In this document: one piece after another, positions 36,459 through 44,867 of the stretch
How positions within the stretch are numbered: position 1 is the stretch's first letter
Layout: every line of letters begins with the position of its first letter
DNA from: Oligosphaera ethanolica
GTDB lineage: Bacteria; Verrucomicrobiota; Lentisphaeria; Oligosphaerales; Oligosphaeraceae
Reading direction: 5' to 3'
DNA: 64,000 bases
NCBI RefSeq assembly: GCF_030814695.1
Contig: NZ_JAUSVL010000001.1
Coordinates: 744,001-808,000 of the forward strand
The notes under the pieces: generated by a model
The model's database searches: none
Seen by the model: the letters and a program-made list of their open reading frames with translations, nothing else
What the model was told of the DNA's origin: nothing
Position numbers and translations under genes: made by a program

Positions 36459-36686
36459 CAAGCCATTTCTTGTTCAGACCTCTCATGCGAGATCATTTTT
36501 CCAGTCCACCGCGGCCATTTCGACGTACATGGCCCGGCGAGCGAAGACGCCCACCTGCGGGGCCATGCGAGAAGCGGCTGGAAGCCGCTTCCACTCTGGG
36601 CGCGCGCGCTTACCAGGTCCACCGAGTCCACCAAGTCCACTGAGTCCACCCGGCAGCGCCGCGCCCGCATCGCCAGCAAGCGCCGC
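36459..36686. repeat. Short intergenic region with 9-bp tandem GTCC repeats and a hairpin
   Basis: At 36617-36652 gtccaccga, gtccaccaa, gtccactga and gtccacccg form four 9-bp copies, related in style to the GTCC-rich repeat elsewhere. At about 36571-36591, AAGCGGCT and AGCCGCTT form an 8-bp hairpin with a 3-base loop. No gene is called here. Confidence 0.75.
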
Positions 36687-37724
36687 TCAGCCCAGTTCGG
36701 AGAGCTTCACGCCGCGTCCCAGTCGCGCCGATTGTTCTGCCGCGAACATCACCTGATGCGAGCGGAAGCCCTGCTCGAAATTGGTCAGCGGCTCGTCCAC
36801 GCCAGTCTGAATGCTCTCGACAAAGGCCTGCATCTGCGGCAAATAAGGATGGTCAGTCACCTCGCCGGAGTCGAGCATGGCCGTTTCCAGCGTCGTCCAG
36901 CGCTCCTTGTTCAACCCGGGCAGTTCCGTCGTGTACAACTTGTTGTCTAACAAGCTGCCCTTGCTGCCAACCAGATGGAAATGGAAATAGTACGGCTGCA
37001 GGCAGTCAATGCAGGCGGCTACTTTGCCAACCCGGCCATTGGCGAATTTGAGTATCGTAACGCTACAGGAGTCAAACTCGTAGTCAGCAAAGCATTCCGC
37101 CCGACTTCGCGAACTGAAGCAACTGACTTCTTCCACCGGCTCGCCCATCAGCAACAGCAACGCGTCAAGCGCATGACAGCCGCCGCTGAGCAGCGCGCTG
37201 CCACCGCCGTCCTTCTTGGCGCTCCAGCGGAACTGCCCATACCAGGGACCTATGCCGTGATAGTAGTCAGCCTCGCCGTAATGAATGTCGCCAATCAGGC
37301 CCTTGCGCACCACGGAATACAGCAGCGACAACTGCTTGCTGTAGCGGCATTCAAATCCCACACAGGCCTTTTTGCCACTGGCGCGGATCGCGTCACGCAT
37401 GCGTACGGCATCCGCATAACTCAACGCTACCGGCTTCTCCACATATACGTGCTTGCCTGCCTGCACCGCCGCAATCGCCTGCTCGGCATGCAGCATGTTC
37501 GCCGTGCACAGCGACACAACGTCAATCTCGGGATCAGCCAGCACCTCCTCGTAACGCGAATAAACCTTCAACGGCAAGCCATAGCGCGCCTCAACCTCAG
37601 CCGGGCTGGGATTGCGACTGCTGCACACCGTCGTCACTTTCGCGCCCGTCGTGGCCTGATAAGCGCCAATATGCGCTTCGGCTACCCACCCCAAACCGAC
37701 TACTGCCACCCGTAAATCGCCCAT
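36687..37724 (-). CDS. Gfo/Idh/MocA-family NAD(P)-dependent oxidoreductase
   Basis: The 345-residue product has a Rossmann N-domain (VAVVGLGWVAEAHIGAY), CTANMLHAEQAIAAVQAGKH, and the conserved E96-K97-P98 that carries the catalytic lysine of the family. A C-terminal open beta-sheet domain contains GGGSALLSGGCHALDALLLL with the active-site D/H segment. It oxidises or reduces a sugar or inositol hydroxyl in the cytoplasm; the substrate cannot be named. AGGAGG lies 5 bases before the ATG at 37724. It is divergent from the GH16 operon at 38101. Confidence 0.9.
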   Translation of the reverse strand: MGDLRVAVVGLGWVAEAHIGAYQATTGAKVTTVCSSRNPSPAEVEARYGLPLKVYSRYEEVLADPEIDVVSLCTANMLHAEQAIAAVQAGKHVYVEKPVALSYADAVRMRDAIRASGKKACVGFECRYSKQLSLLYSVVRKGLIGDIHYGEADYYHGIGPWYGQFRWSAKKDGGGSALLSGGCHALDALLLLMGEPVEEVSCFSSRSRAECFADYEFDSCSVTILKFANGRVGKVAACIDCLQPYYFHFHLVGSKGSLLDNKLYTTELPGLNKERWTTLETAMLDSGEVTDHPYLPQMQAFVESIQTGVDEPLTNFEQGFRSHQVMFAAEQSARLGRGVKLSELG

Positions 37725-38100
37725 TACCGCCTCCTGTCTGCCTGCTGATATCTCGACCTTTTCCCGCAACGACACCCGAAATAGTCGCTAACACAGTGAA
37801 AAAACACCGTCACTCCAGAAAAATCGCCGCCCCGCCTGCCGGAACAAAAGGCTACTCTACCGGGCAAAACAACCCTTGTCAAATAACGCCAAGACGTCGC
37901 GACCATGCTTGCCCCAGGAGCGTCTGCCCTCTGCTCAAAGACATCCACCACTGCCGTGTATCCTTCCTTTTCCTGCGCGCCGAGGGAAGCACCGCCAATC
38001 CGGAGCTATACTATCGGGGCTGCAAGGACAACTGCGTCGCCCACGCAGGCCCGCACCATTCACTCCTCACCACCACCACGAATCCAGGGAGATACCTAGC
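37725..38100. other. 376-bp divergent intergenic region
   Basis: It separates the leftward Gfo/Idh gene and the rightward GH16 operon and must hold both promoters. A TATACT near 38007 is a possible -10 for the GH16 gene, but no matching -35 is convincing. No gene or repeat is seen. Confidence 0.4.
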
Positions 38101-38916
38101 ATGCAAAAAATCACCATCGACCAGCAACACGCACCAAGTCTCCTCCCCGATGGCCATTCCTGGCAGCTGGCTTGGAACGACGAATTCGACGGCACCGAAC
38201 TCGACCGCGCCAAGTGGTTCCCCAGATTGCATATTATGCAACAACGCTTCCGCACTTTCTGCGAAGACGCCTTCTTCCTCGACGGCGAAAGCAACCTGCA
38301 CCTCACCACCTACGAAAAAGACGGACACTTCTACAGCACCCAGCTGCAAACCGGCGAGAACTTCCTCGACCGCCCCGGCAACCCCTACTCGTCCGCACTG
38401 TCTTGGCCCATCGCCCAGTTCTCCGAACCCAAATTCCTCCACAAATACGGCTACTACGAAGTGCGCTGCAAACTGCAGAAACAACCCGGCTGGTGGTCGG
38501 CGTTCTGGATGCAGTCACCAATCATCGGCGCTAATATGGACACCGCTACCACCGGCGTTGAACTCGATATCATGGAAAATTTCACCCGCGACGGCCTCGT
38601 CAGCCACAATCTCCACTGGGGCGGCTACGGCAAAGACCACAAGCACGTCGGCTCCGGTAATATCCCCACCCTCGGCAGCCTCGACGATTTCCACTACTAC
38701 GGCATGGACTGGAGCCCCAATGGCTATGTCTTCTATATCGACGGCAAGGAATCCTGGCGATCAGATATTCCCGTCTCGCACTGCGAACAATTCATCATCC
38801 TCTCCACCGAATGCCAGGGATACCGCCGCGGCGACAAACCCGCCCCCGAATTGACCAAGGACGCCGAAAAAGACGCCTTCGTCATCGACTTCGTCCGCGT
38901 CTTCGACCGCAGCTAA
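38101..38916 (+). CDS. GH16-family glycoside hydrolase without a signal peptide
   Basis: The 271-residue product matches GH16: WQLAWNDEFDGTELDRAKW at the N-terminus, KYGYYEVRCKLQKQPGWWSA, and the catalytic E154-L-D156-I-M-E159 (nucleophile and acid/base). LHWGGYG, DFHYYGMDWSPNGYVFYIDG and the final VIDFVRVFDR strands follow in family order. GH16 enzymes cut beta-1,3/1,4 glucans, galactans or related polymers. There is no export signal, which is unusual for a polymer-degrading GH16. AGGGAG precedes the ATG by about 10 bases. It is the first gene of a set with the DUF6259-like gene 48 bases downstream. Confidence 0.9.
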   Translation: MQKITIDQQHAPSLLPDGHSWQLAWNDEFDGTELDRAKWFPRLHIMQQRFRTFCEDAFFLDGESNLHLTTYEKDGHFYSTQLQTGENFLDRPGNPYSSALSWPIAQFSEPKFLHKYGYYEVRCKLQKQPGWWSAFWMQSPIIGANMDTATTGVELDIMENFTRDGLVSHNLHWGGYGKDHKHVGSGNIPTLGSLDDFHYYGMDWSPNGYVFYIDGKESWRSDIPVSHCEQFIILSTECQGYRRGDKPAPELTKDAEKDAFVIDFVRVFDRS

Positions 38917-38964
38917 TTTCGACACCGTCTCTTTCACGGATTCAGGATAAGGGCAAGGAGCAAT

Positions 38965-40974
38965 ATGGAACGTTTGGAAAACAAGTCGCTTCGCATCGAG
39001 TTCGCAACCGCGGATGAGGGGTTTGGCATCCGGCGGATTCTCAACAAAGGCGCGAATGACACGCCATTTGGGCACGTTTCTACTGCGGGGGCGTCATTCT
39101 GGGAGGCGACTTTCTGGAACACAACGGCTACGGGGGAAAAGCTCAGTGTAAAACTCACGAACGTTTCACCTTGCCGTGGCCGGCGTCTGGAGAAAAAAGG
39201 CGAAGCCGGCGCGACGTTCATCTGGGACGGGCTGGATTTGGGTGACGAAAAGGCCGTGGTCACGGTTCGGGCGACGGTTCGCTTTGCGGCCGATGACACC
39301 AGCAAGTGGTCGTTGGAGGTCCAAAACCAAAGCGCGCTGTATGCACTGGCGGAGACGCGCTACCCTGTGCTTCGACAGGTCGCAGAATCAGGCGAAGCCG
39401 ATGTGCTGCTGCCACGTCCTGATCTGGGAGCGCGACTGTTGCCGAAACGTCCGTGGGGCGAACGTGATGCGTATTTCGGCTGCATGGGATACCACCCGAT
39501 GATGACGGCGTTCTTCAAGGACAGGAGGGGCCTGTATTTTGCAGCCCATGATTCCCAGGCACGCATCAAGCAGCTCTATATGTCCAGGGAGAATGACTTG
39601 TCATTTGTGACACCGATAGAAAATGCGGGACTGCCGGGGAAAGCGGCGGAAGGCCCGCGTTACGAAGTCACGGTGGCGGCTTTGGCCGGAGACTGGTGGT
39701 CGGCGGCAAAACTGTATCGCAACTGGGCACTGACGGCGCCCTGGACTGCCAAAGGGCGTATCGTCGAACGCGCGGATTATCCCAAACGGATATGCCAGAT
39801 ACCACTCTGGCTCAATATTCATGCCTATCCCGAGGAAGTCTCGGAGACCATGACGAAAGCGCATGCGTGTTTCCCGAATTCACCCGTGGGCATCCACTGG
39901 CATTTATGGCAGCATTCGGGACACGACGTGAATTATCCCGAGTACTTCCCCGAACAGCCGGGCGTAAAGGAGACACTGGAGTATTGCCATTCACTGGGCT
40001 GTGAGGCAATGCCCTATGTCAATGGGCGGCTGTGGAGTGTCAATCTGCTCAGTTACCAGCTGGTAAAACATTTGGCAGTGACCAATGCCGATGGCGAGGC
40101 GCGCGTAGAGCGGTATGGGACGCTGACACCGCCGATGTCGCCGATGTGCCCCTATACACCACAATGGGATGATGTGGCCAATGATTTCTGCTCCCGCGTG
40201 CTGGATTTGGGAGCGGGCTCCATTTTCATCGATCAGGTCGGAGCTTGCGCCGGCCAAGCCTGCTTTAACCCACAGCATAATCATCCGCTTGGCGGCGGAA
40301 CCTGGTATTATGATGGCTATCAGGCACTGCTGCGAAAAATTCACGCCAACTATGCGCAAAAGAACGCCTTTGTGACCACCGAGGGGTCGGGTGAGCAGTG
40401 GATGAATGTCATCGACGGCTATCTGCAGGTTACAATCCGCACCCCGGATGATGTCCCGTTCTTCCACGCCGTCTATTCCGGCTATACGACCTATTTCTGC
40501 TCCCCGGAAAACCAGGATGACGACTTCAAAAGTTTTCGTGCAGCGCAGACGCGGGAACTGCTCTGGGGGCAGGCGCTGGGGTGGTATCATCCGCTGATTC
40601 TCGAGCAGTCTGACAAATGCGCGCTGCTGAAGAGTCTCGCGGAATTCCGTCAGGCACATCTGGACTATTTCGCCTATGGCAGTCTGCTGGGTGAAGTGTC
40701 GTTCCTGGATGCGGTTCCTGAAATGCCTCTGACCTGGCTGGGACGCAAGGCCTTTTTCATGTGGAAAGTCAAGGATGCGCCATTGTCGCCGACGGTAGAA
40801 GGACACATGCCAGCGTGGTTCGGATATGTCTGGCGTTCGGCTGCTGGAGACAAGTCTATGGTCTTTCTCGCCAATGTGGGCGATAATGCCCAGACCCTCC
40901 GCTTCGCCTGGGAAGGCCAGGAATACAGCGTGACCCTCGCAGCGGGCGAACTGCGTGACTGGCCATTGACCTAA
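38965..40974 (+). CDS. DUF6259-like glycosidase-type protein
   Basis: The 669-residue product has an N-terminal beta-sandwich (about 1-260) and a TIM-barrel-like core: HWHLWQHSGHDVNYPEYFP, YVNGRLWSVN, GAGSIFIDQVG (a likely catalytic Asp) and FVTTEGSGEQWMNVIDG (a likely catalytic Glu). A C-terminal beta domain follows. The pattern resembles DUF6259 proteins, distant relatives of GH101/GH13-like enzymes. It has no signal peptide. AGGAG lies 4-5 bases before the ATG. Its codon endings (many gcg, acg, ggg, ttt) differ from the strongly C-ending codons of the GH16 gene just before it. Function is inferred from fold-like motifs only. Confidence 0.68.
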   Translation: MERLENKSLRIEFATADEGFGIRRILNKGANDTPFGHVSTAGASFWEATFWNTTATGEKLSVKLTNVSPCRGRRLEKKGEAGATFIWDGLDLGDEKAVVTVRATVRFAADDTSKWSLEVQNQSALYALAETRYPVLRQVAESGEADVLLPRPDLGARLLPKRPWGERDAYFGCMGYHPMMTAFFKDRRGLYFAAHDSQARIKQLYMSRENDLSFVTPIENAGLPGKAAEGPRYEVTVAALAGDWWSAAKLYRNWALTAPWTAKGRIVERADYPKRICQIPLWLNIHAYPEEVSETMTKAHACFPNSPVGIHWHLWQHSGHDVNYPEYFPEQPGVKETLEYCHSLGCEAMPYVNGRLWSVNLLSYQLVKHLAVTNADGEARVERYGTLTPPMSPMCPYTPQWDDVANDFCSRVLDLGAGSIFIDQVGACAGQACFNPQHNHPLGGGTWYYDGYQALLRKIHANYAQKNAFVTTEGSGEQWMNVIDGYLQVTIRTPDDVPFFHAVYSGYTTYFCSPENQDDDFKSFRAAQTRELLWGQALGWYHPLILEQSDKCALLKSLAEFRQAHLDYFAYGSLLGEVSFLDAVPEMPLTWLGRKAFFMWKVKDAPLSPTVEGHMPAWFGYVWRSAAGDKSMVFLANVGDNAQTLRFAWEGQEYSVTLAAGELRDWPLT

Positions 40975-41145
40975 CCTATGCGCTCGCCCTACCCACGAAG
41001 CAGGAAAACCAGTTCTTCCAGTGCTTGTGATAAGTATGAAATAACAGTTCAGATAGTAAACAGGCCCCGATTCGCGGAGATGGTTCCCAAACGACCCTGA
41101 CACGCAGGCAGGCCTTACATGCAACCATTTGCGGGAGATACGACG

Positions 41146-42675
41146 ATGGGCGGCATTTTCAACACCGACAAGCGGATTCGGCTGGGCATTTGGGGTCTGG
41201 GCCGAGGCAGCAATTTCATCCAGGCAGCCAAGGAACTCAATATCGACGTGGTCGCTGGCTGTGATTTTCACGAGGAGACGTGGAAGAACTTTCTGGCATG
41301 CTGTCCGGACGCGTTTGTGACCTGTGACGAGAATGAGTTTCTGGCGCGGGATTTTGACGCGGTGCTGATTGCCACCTTCTGCCCCGACCACGCCATGCAT
41401 GCCATCAAGGCGCTGCAGGCGGGCAAGCACGTGCTGAGTGAAGTGACCGCCTTCTTCACACCGGCGCAGGGGGTGGAACTCGTCGAAGCCGTGGAAACGA
41501 CGGGTAAAGTCTACAATCTTGCTGAGAACTATCCTTTCAGCAAGGAGAACATGTATCTGGCAAAACTCTACCGCGAGGGCTTTTTCGGGGAAATGACCTA
41601 TGCGGAATACGAGTACGTGCACGGTGGCGCGAATCCCTGTGTCTGCTACCCGAATGGCCAGCCATTGGCTCCTGGCAATCAGCTTCATCATTGGCGCGGA
41701 TGGATCAACTATCACTACTACTGCACCCACTCGCTAGGACCGGTGATGGTCATTACCGGCCTCCGCCCGGAAAAAGTCGTCGCCTTCCCCGAAGACGTGC
41801 TCAATATCGGCACGGTGCACGGCAAGGGCCGTAAAACCGATGGCATACTGCCCAATTTGGGCGCCTTCGCGCCGTCGCTTATTCACATGAGCAACGGCGG
41901 CATTGTGCGCAATTTAATGGGCGGAACGACTGCCGACAGCCACAATCAGCGGCTGTTCGGCACGAAAGCGGCAGCGGAACTGTATCCACGGTTCAATCTC
42001 AAAGTCGGTGCGACCGGGTCGGCGCATACGATCACCATCGACGCAAAATGGGACGCCCTCGGCGAACTGGCGGCCAAAGCCGGCCACGGCGGCGGCGATT
42101 TCTGGGAACTGTATTACTTCGCCCGACAAATTCTGACCGGCGAAAAAGCGCCCTGGGACATCTATGCCGCCGCCGATGTGACCCTGGCCGGTATTCAGGC
42201 ACTCAGAAGCGCCGAAGCCGAAGGACAACCCATGGATATCCCGGATTTCCGGAAAAAGGCCCTGCGTGACAGATACCGCCATGACCACTGGCAGCAGGAA
42301 CATATCGACCCGGCCCGCATCTTCCCGGAGGATCAGGATCTGGCCATTACCGGAGATTTTGCCCCGGCTTTTGCCAATGCCTTCCCGCTGATGCGGCTCA
42401 TCCGCGCCGCGTTCGATGCCATGAAAGTGTACGACTACACTATCCCCGAACAGCGGATACAGACCATTGATCTGGTCAAAGAACTGCGGGATAAGCTGCC
42501 GGCAATCCGCATTGGCTTCCTGCGGCTCAAAAAGATTGCGGACGCATATCCGGAATCCATGGGTGGCATCGCCATCCGGGAAAAATTCGCCCTCTGCGAA
42601 TTTGATCGGGTGACCGACACGGAAACGTGCAAAAACGACTTGAATGCGTGGCTTCTGAAATGCCATGCCAAATGA
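41146..42675 (+). CDS. Long Gfo/Idh/MocA-type oxidoreductase with altered EKP motif
   Basis: The 509-residue product has a Rossmann N-domain (RLGIWGLGRGSNFIQAAKEL) and QAGKHVLSEVTAFF where the family usually has KHV..EKP: the catalytic Lys-Pro is replaced (E99-V100-T101). It is about 150 residues longer than typical members, with extra C-terminal helices (LMRLIRAAFDAMKVYDYTIP). NAD binding is likely; the usual lysine-dependent chemistry may be lost or altered. GGGAGA lies 7-8 bases before the ATG at 41146; an ATG at 41119 is less well placed. It follows the DUF6259-like gene in the same direction. Confidence 0.82.
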   Translation: MGGIFNTDKRIRLGIWGLGRGSNFIQAAKELNIDVVAGCDFHEETWKNFLACCPDAFVTCDENEFLARDFDAVLIATFCPDHAMHAIKALQAGKHVLSEVTAFFTPAQGVELVEAVETTGKVYNLAENYPFSKENMYLAKLYREGFFGEMTYAEYEYVHGGANPCVCYPNGQPLAPGNQLHHWRGWINYHYYCTHSLGPVMVITGLRPEKVVAFPEDVLNIGTVHGKGRKTDGILPNLGAFAPSLIHMSNGGIVRNLMGGTTADSHNQRLFGTKAAAELYPRFNLKVGATGSAHTITIDAKWDALGELAAKAGHGGGDFWELYYFARQILTGEKAPWDIYAAADVTLAGIQALRSAEAEGQPMDIPDFRKKALRDRYRHDHWQQEHIDPARIFPEDQDLAITGDFAPAFANAFPLMRLIRAAFDAMKVYDYTIPEQRIQTIDLVKELRDKLPAIRIGFLRLKKIADAYPESMGGIAIREKFALCEFDRVTDTETCKNDLNAWLLKCHAK

Positions 42676-42830
42676 CCGCAACGCGCTCAGCCCGCGTCTG
42701 CAGGGTGACTCGTTTTCGTGGCTGATGCCCCCTGAAGTCGCGGCTGCTCCCCCCTTGACTCTCCCTTTGTCACATTGTGTTATTGACAAACGGCGCAAAA
42801 TGTTGACAAAAAGTAAAAACAGCCATAAAA

Positions 42831-42864
42831 ACAAAAAACTCCCAACTCGTTATGAGTTAGGAGC
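42831..42864 (-). terminator. Terminator of the tRNA-Arg/tRNA-Thr transcript
   Basis: Read leftward: CTCCTAACTC pairs with GAGTTGGGAG (one U-G), loop ATAAC, followed by six Ts. It lies 6 bases after the tRNA-Thr CCA end. Confidence 0.92.
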
Positions 42865-42870
42865 TTACAA

Positions 42871-42946
42871 TGGAGCCAGCGACCGGAATCGAACCGGTGA
42901 CCTCATGATTACAAGTCAAGTGCTCTACCTACTGAGCTACGCTGGC
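42871..42946 (-). tRNA. tRNA-Thr (anticodon TGT)
   Basis: A 76-base cloverleaf: acceptor GCCAGCG/CGCTGGC, D arm GCTC/GAGC, anticodon loop CTTGTAA giving TGT, T arm ACCGG-TTCGATT-CCGGT, discriminator T, encoded CCA. The anticodon stem CTTGA/TCATG has a U-U mismatch at the 28-42 pair. Confidence 0.94.
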
Positions 42947-42969
42947 ATGGCAGCAAAAAGCGGTTGAAG

Positions 42970-43046
42970 TGGCAGCCCGGACGGGACTCGAACCCATTAC
43001 CTACTGCTTAGAAGGCAGTTGCTCTATCCGGTTGAGCTACCGGGCC
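42970..43046 (-). tRNA. tRNA-Arg (anticodon TCT)
   Basis: A 77-base cloverleaf: acceptor GGCCCGG/CCGGGCT (one G-U), anticodon arm ACTGC-CTTCTAA-GCAGT giving TCT, T arm with GGGTTCGAGTCCC, discriminator G and encoded CCA. It is first in a two-tRNA transcript, 23 bases upstream of tRNA-Thr. Confidence 0.95.
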
Positions 43047-43060
43047 AAAAGCGAGCCCTT

Positions 43061-43088
43061 AATATGGCCGCAAAGAGGGATTAGTCAA
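43061..43088 (-). promoter_or_regulatory. Promoter of the tRNA-Arg/tRNA-Thr transcript
   Basis: Read leftward: TTGACT (43083-43088), a 16-base spacer and CATATT (43061-43066), 14 bases before tRNA-Arg. Confidence 0.65.
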
Positions 43089-43124
43089 TTTACCCGAGGC
43101 GGCAATTTGTGTTTCAATGGTAAT

Positions 43125-43412
43125 CGGTCACCCATTGATAATGAAGCCATAGAGCTTCTGGCTGAGTCAAACGCGCCCGTTTCCCAGGCCGCGAAGCGGC
43201 AGAAGCGCTGAAAGCGCGAAACATACCAGCCCAGGGCAAGCAGCGCTGAAAGCGCGCGCCGCCCTGGGTACAACGGCGACAATGTTCGTGTTCCTCGGCC
43301 CCTTTTGCCCCAGTCGGCGAAGCTGACTGGGGCAAAAGGGGCAATGGAACTCCCTTGCTTACCTGGGTTAACGTCTGCGGCATGTTTGGCCGTCATTATC
43401 AATGGGTGACCG
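43125..43412. mobile_element. 288-bp MITE-like element with 20-bp perfect terminal inverted repeats
   Basis: The 20 bases at 43125-43144 (cggtcacccattgataatga) and 43393-43412 are exact reverse complements. Between them lies copy 2 of the hairpin-rich repeat (43187-43347). No coding capacity for a transposase is seen inside, and no target duplication is obvious. It lies 79 bases from the tRNA-Arg gene. Mobility is inferred from shape only; copy 1 at 29069 does not have these ends. Confidence 0.55.
43187..43347. repeat. Hairpin-rich dispersed repeat, copy 2
   Basis: Same sequence order as copy 1: gccgcgaagcggc, gcgctgaaagcgc, cataccagcccagggcaagc, then AGCGCT-gaa-AGCGC, GCCCTGGG, and a perfect 18-bp hairpin at 43298-43342 with loop ggcgaagct. 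Stem differences from copy 1 are compensated on both arms. Confidence 0.9.
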
Positions 43413-43479
43413 CTTACTTGCAATGTTGCTACGAGCCGGCCCTAGGGCCCCCCTGGGACCGGTGAAAATGATTGACGGC

Positions 43480-43640
43480 GGCGCTCCCAAGATCAATGCC
43501 GCCGGGACGGCGGCGCTCCCAGGAGTCCCCAGAGTCGGCCAATAAGTCTGCGGTGTCCAATGCGTCATTCCCCATAGTCCCGAAAGTCCCCACGGTTCAA
43601 TCCATGGGACCATGCCTTATGAGTCGTGAGTCCTCGCTCC
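43480..43640. repeat. Dispersed GTCC-rich repeat, copy B
   Basis: The core is at 43564-43639, preceded by the GCCGCCGGGACGGCGGC hairpin (about 43499-43515) and cgctcccaggagtcc. It lies upstream of the sialidase-like gene. Confidence 0.88.
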
Positions 43641-43764
43641 AACGCAGCCGCCACAAAGGTCCACCGAGTCAACCTCGCTTTCCGTATACTGCTGGGCGTT
43701 GACAACGCGGGCCGGGGCTTTACTGTTACGGGGTGTCTTGAGTAGCCATTTAGGAGGCCATGTC

Positions 43765-44823
43765 ATGTTACCCGGAAGCATTGTTCTTGAGCTCAACCCA
43801 GCGCCTGGCAACGCGCGCAATTCGGAAGGGGCGTTTGTGGCCTTGCGCGATGGGACGCTACTCTTTGCCTACACGCGCTACCACGGTCAGTGGGCCGACC
43901 ACGCCAGCGCCGACATTGTCTTGCGCCGCTCCGCCGACCAAGGCCGCTCCTGGAGCGACAGCGACGAGATGCTCCTGGCCAACGAGGGCCGCCAGAATGT
44001 CATGAGTGTGTCGCTGCTGCGCCTCGGCAATGGCGACATCGCCTTCTTCTACCTGCGCAAAAATGGCCCTGACGACTGCCGGCCCTACCTGCGGCTTTCC
44101 CGCGACGAGGCCCGGACTTGGTCGGAGCCAATAGCGATCATCGCCGCACCGGGCTACTTCGTGCTGAACAACGACCGGGTGATCCAGCTGGCGAGCGGTC
44201 GTCTCGTCGTCCCCGTGGCCTACCATCGCCTGCGCTCAGCGACGGCTATCGACGGGCGCGGCATCGCCCTGTGGTATCTCTCCGATGATGACGGCAAAAG
44301 CTGGCGCGAAGCCAGCCATTGGTGGGCGGCGCCCGTGCAGAATCCGGCCGGACTGCAGGAGCCCGGCGTGATTGAGCTCAGCGAGGGCGCTTTGCTGTCG
44401 TGGTTCCGTACCGGCGCCGGCTGCCAATACCGCAGTATGTCCGGCGATAGCGGCGAGACCTGGACCGCGCCCGAAGCCAGCCCCTTCCAGTCGCCGACCT
44501 CACCATTGAGCATGAAATACCTCGCTGACCAGCAAGGCATCATCGCCGTCTGGAACGACCATTCCGGCCGCCTCCTTCCCGCTGGTAGCAGCAAGGACAG
44601 CTGGGGCCGCACCCCGCTGGTTGCCGCCATCAGTCGCGACAACGCGCGATCATGGACCACCGGCATTGTCATCGAAGACTCACCCGACCACGGCTTCTGC
44701 TACTGCGCCATCCACGCCATGTCCGACGCCGTACTGCTCGCCTATTGCGCCGGCGGCGCCGACAGCGGCGGTGTCCTCAACCGCCTCCGCCTCCGTCGCA
44801 TCGCCATCAGTGACCTGCAGTAA
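43765..44823 (+). CDS. Sialidase/BNR-repeat protein (six-bladed propeller-like)
   Basis: The 352-residue product contains five Asp-box motifs (S-x-D-x-G-x-T/S-W): SADQGRSW, SRDEARTW, SDDDGKSW, SGDSGETW and SRDNARSW, spaced as in sialidase propellers. NSEGAFVALRDGTLLFAYTR begins the first blade. A conserved acidic residue in LQEPGVIELSEG and Arg residues (FYLRKNG) could be catalytic, but a clear arginine triad cannot be confirmed by eye. No signal peptide is present, so it acts in the cytoplasm unless exported otherwise. AGGAGG lies 7 bases before the ATG at 43765. It is followed 44 bases later by an AraC regulator in the same direction. Confidence 0.82.
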   Translation: MLPGSIVLELNPAPGNARNSEGAFVALRDGTLLFAYTRYHGQWADHASADIVLRRSADQGRSWSDSDEMLLANEGRQNVMSVSLLRLGNGDIAFFYLRKNGPDDCRPYLRLSRDEARTWSEPIAIIAAPGYFVLNNDRVIQLASGRLVVPVAYHRLRSATAIDGRGIALWYLSDDDGKSWREASHWWAAPVQNPAGLQEPGVIELSEGALLSWFRTGAGCQYRSMSGDSGETWTAPEASPFQSPTSPLSMKYLADQQGIIAVWNDHSGRLLPAGSSKDSWGRTPLVAAISRDNARSWTTGIVIEDSPDHGFCYCAIHAMSDAVLLAYCAGGADSGGVLNRLRLRRIAISDLQ

Positions 44824-44867
44824 CCAACCATCGTTACGCAACTTTCCACACACACCCAGCACCCGCC

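Noticed and set aside
39991..41730. 579-codon open frame on the minus strand
   Set aside because: It spans the 3' part of one real gene, the gap and the 5' part of another on the opposite strand; no family motif.
38965..43412. Integrated island with attachment-site duplication at the tRNA pair
   Set aside because: No integrase gene and no second copy of either tRNA 3' end was found in the flanking sequence; only codon habit hints at transfer.
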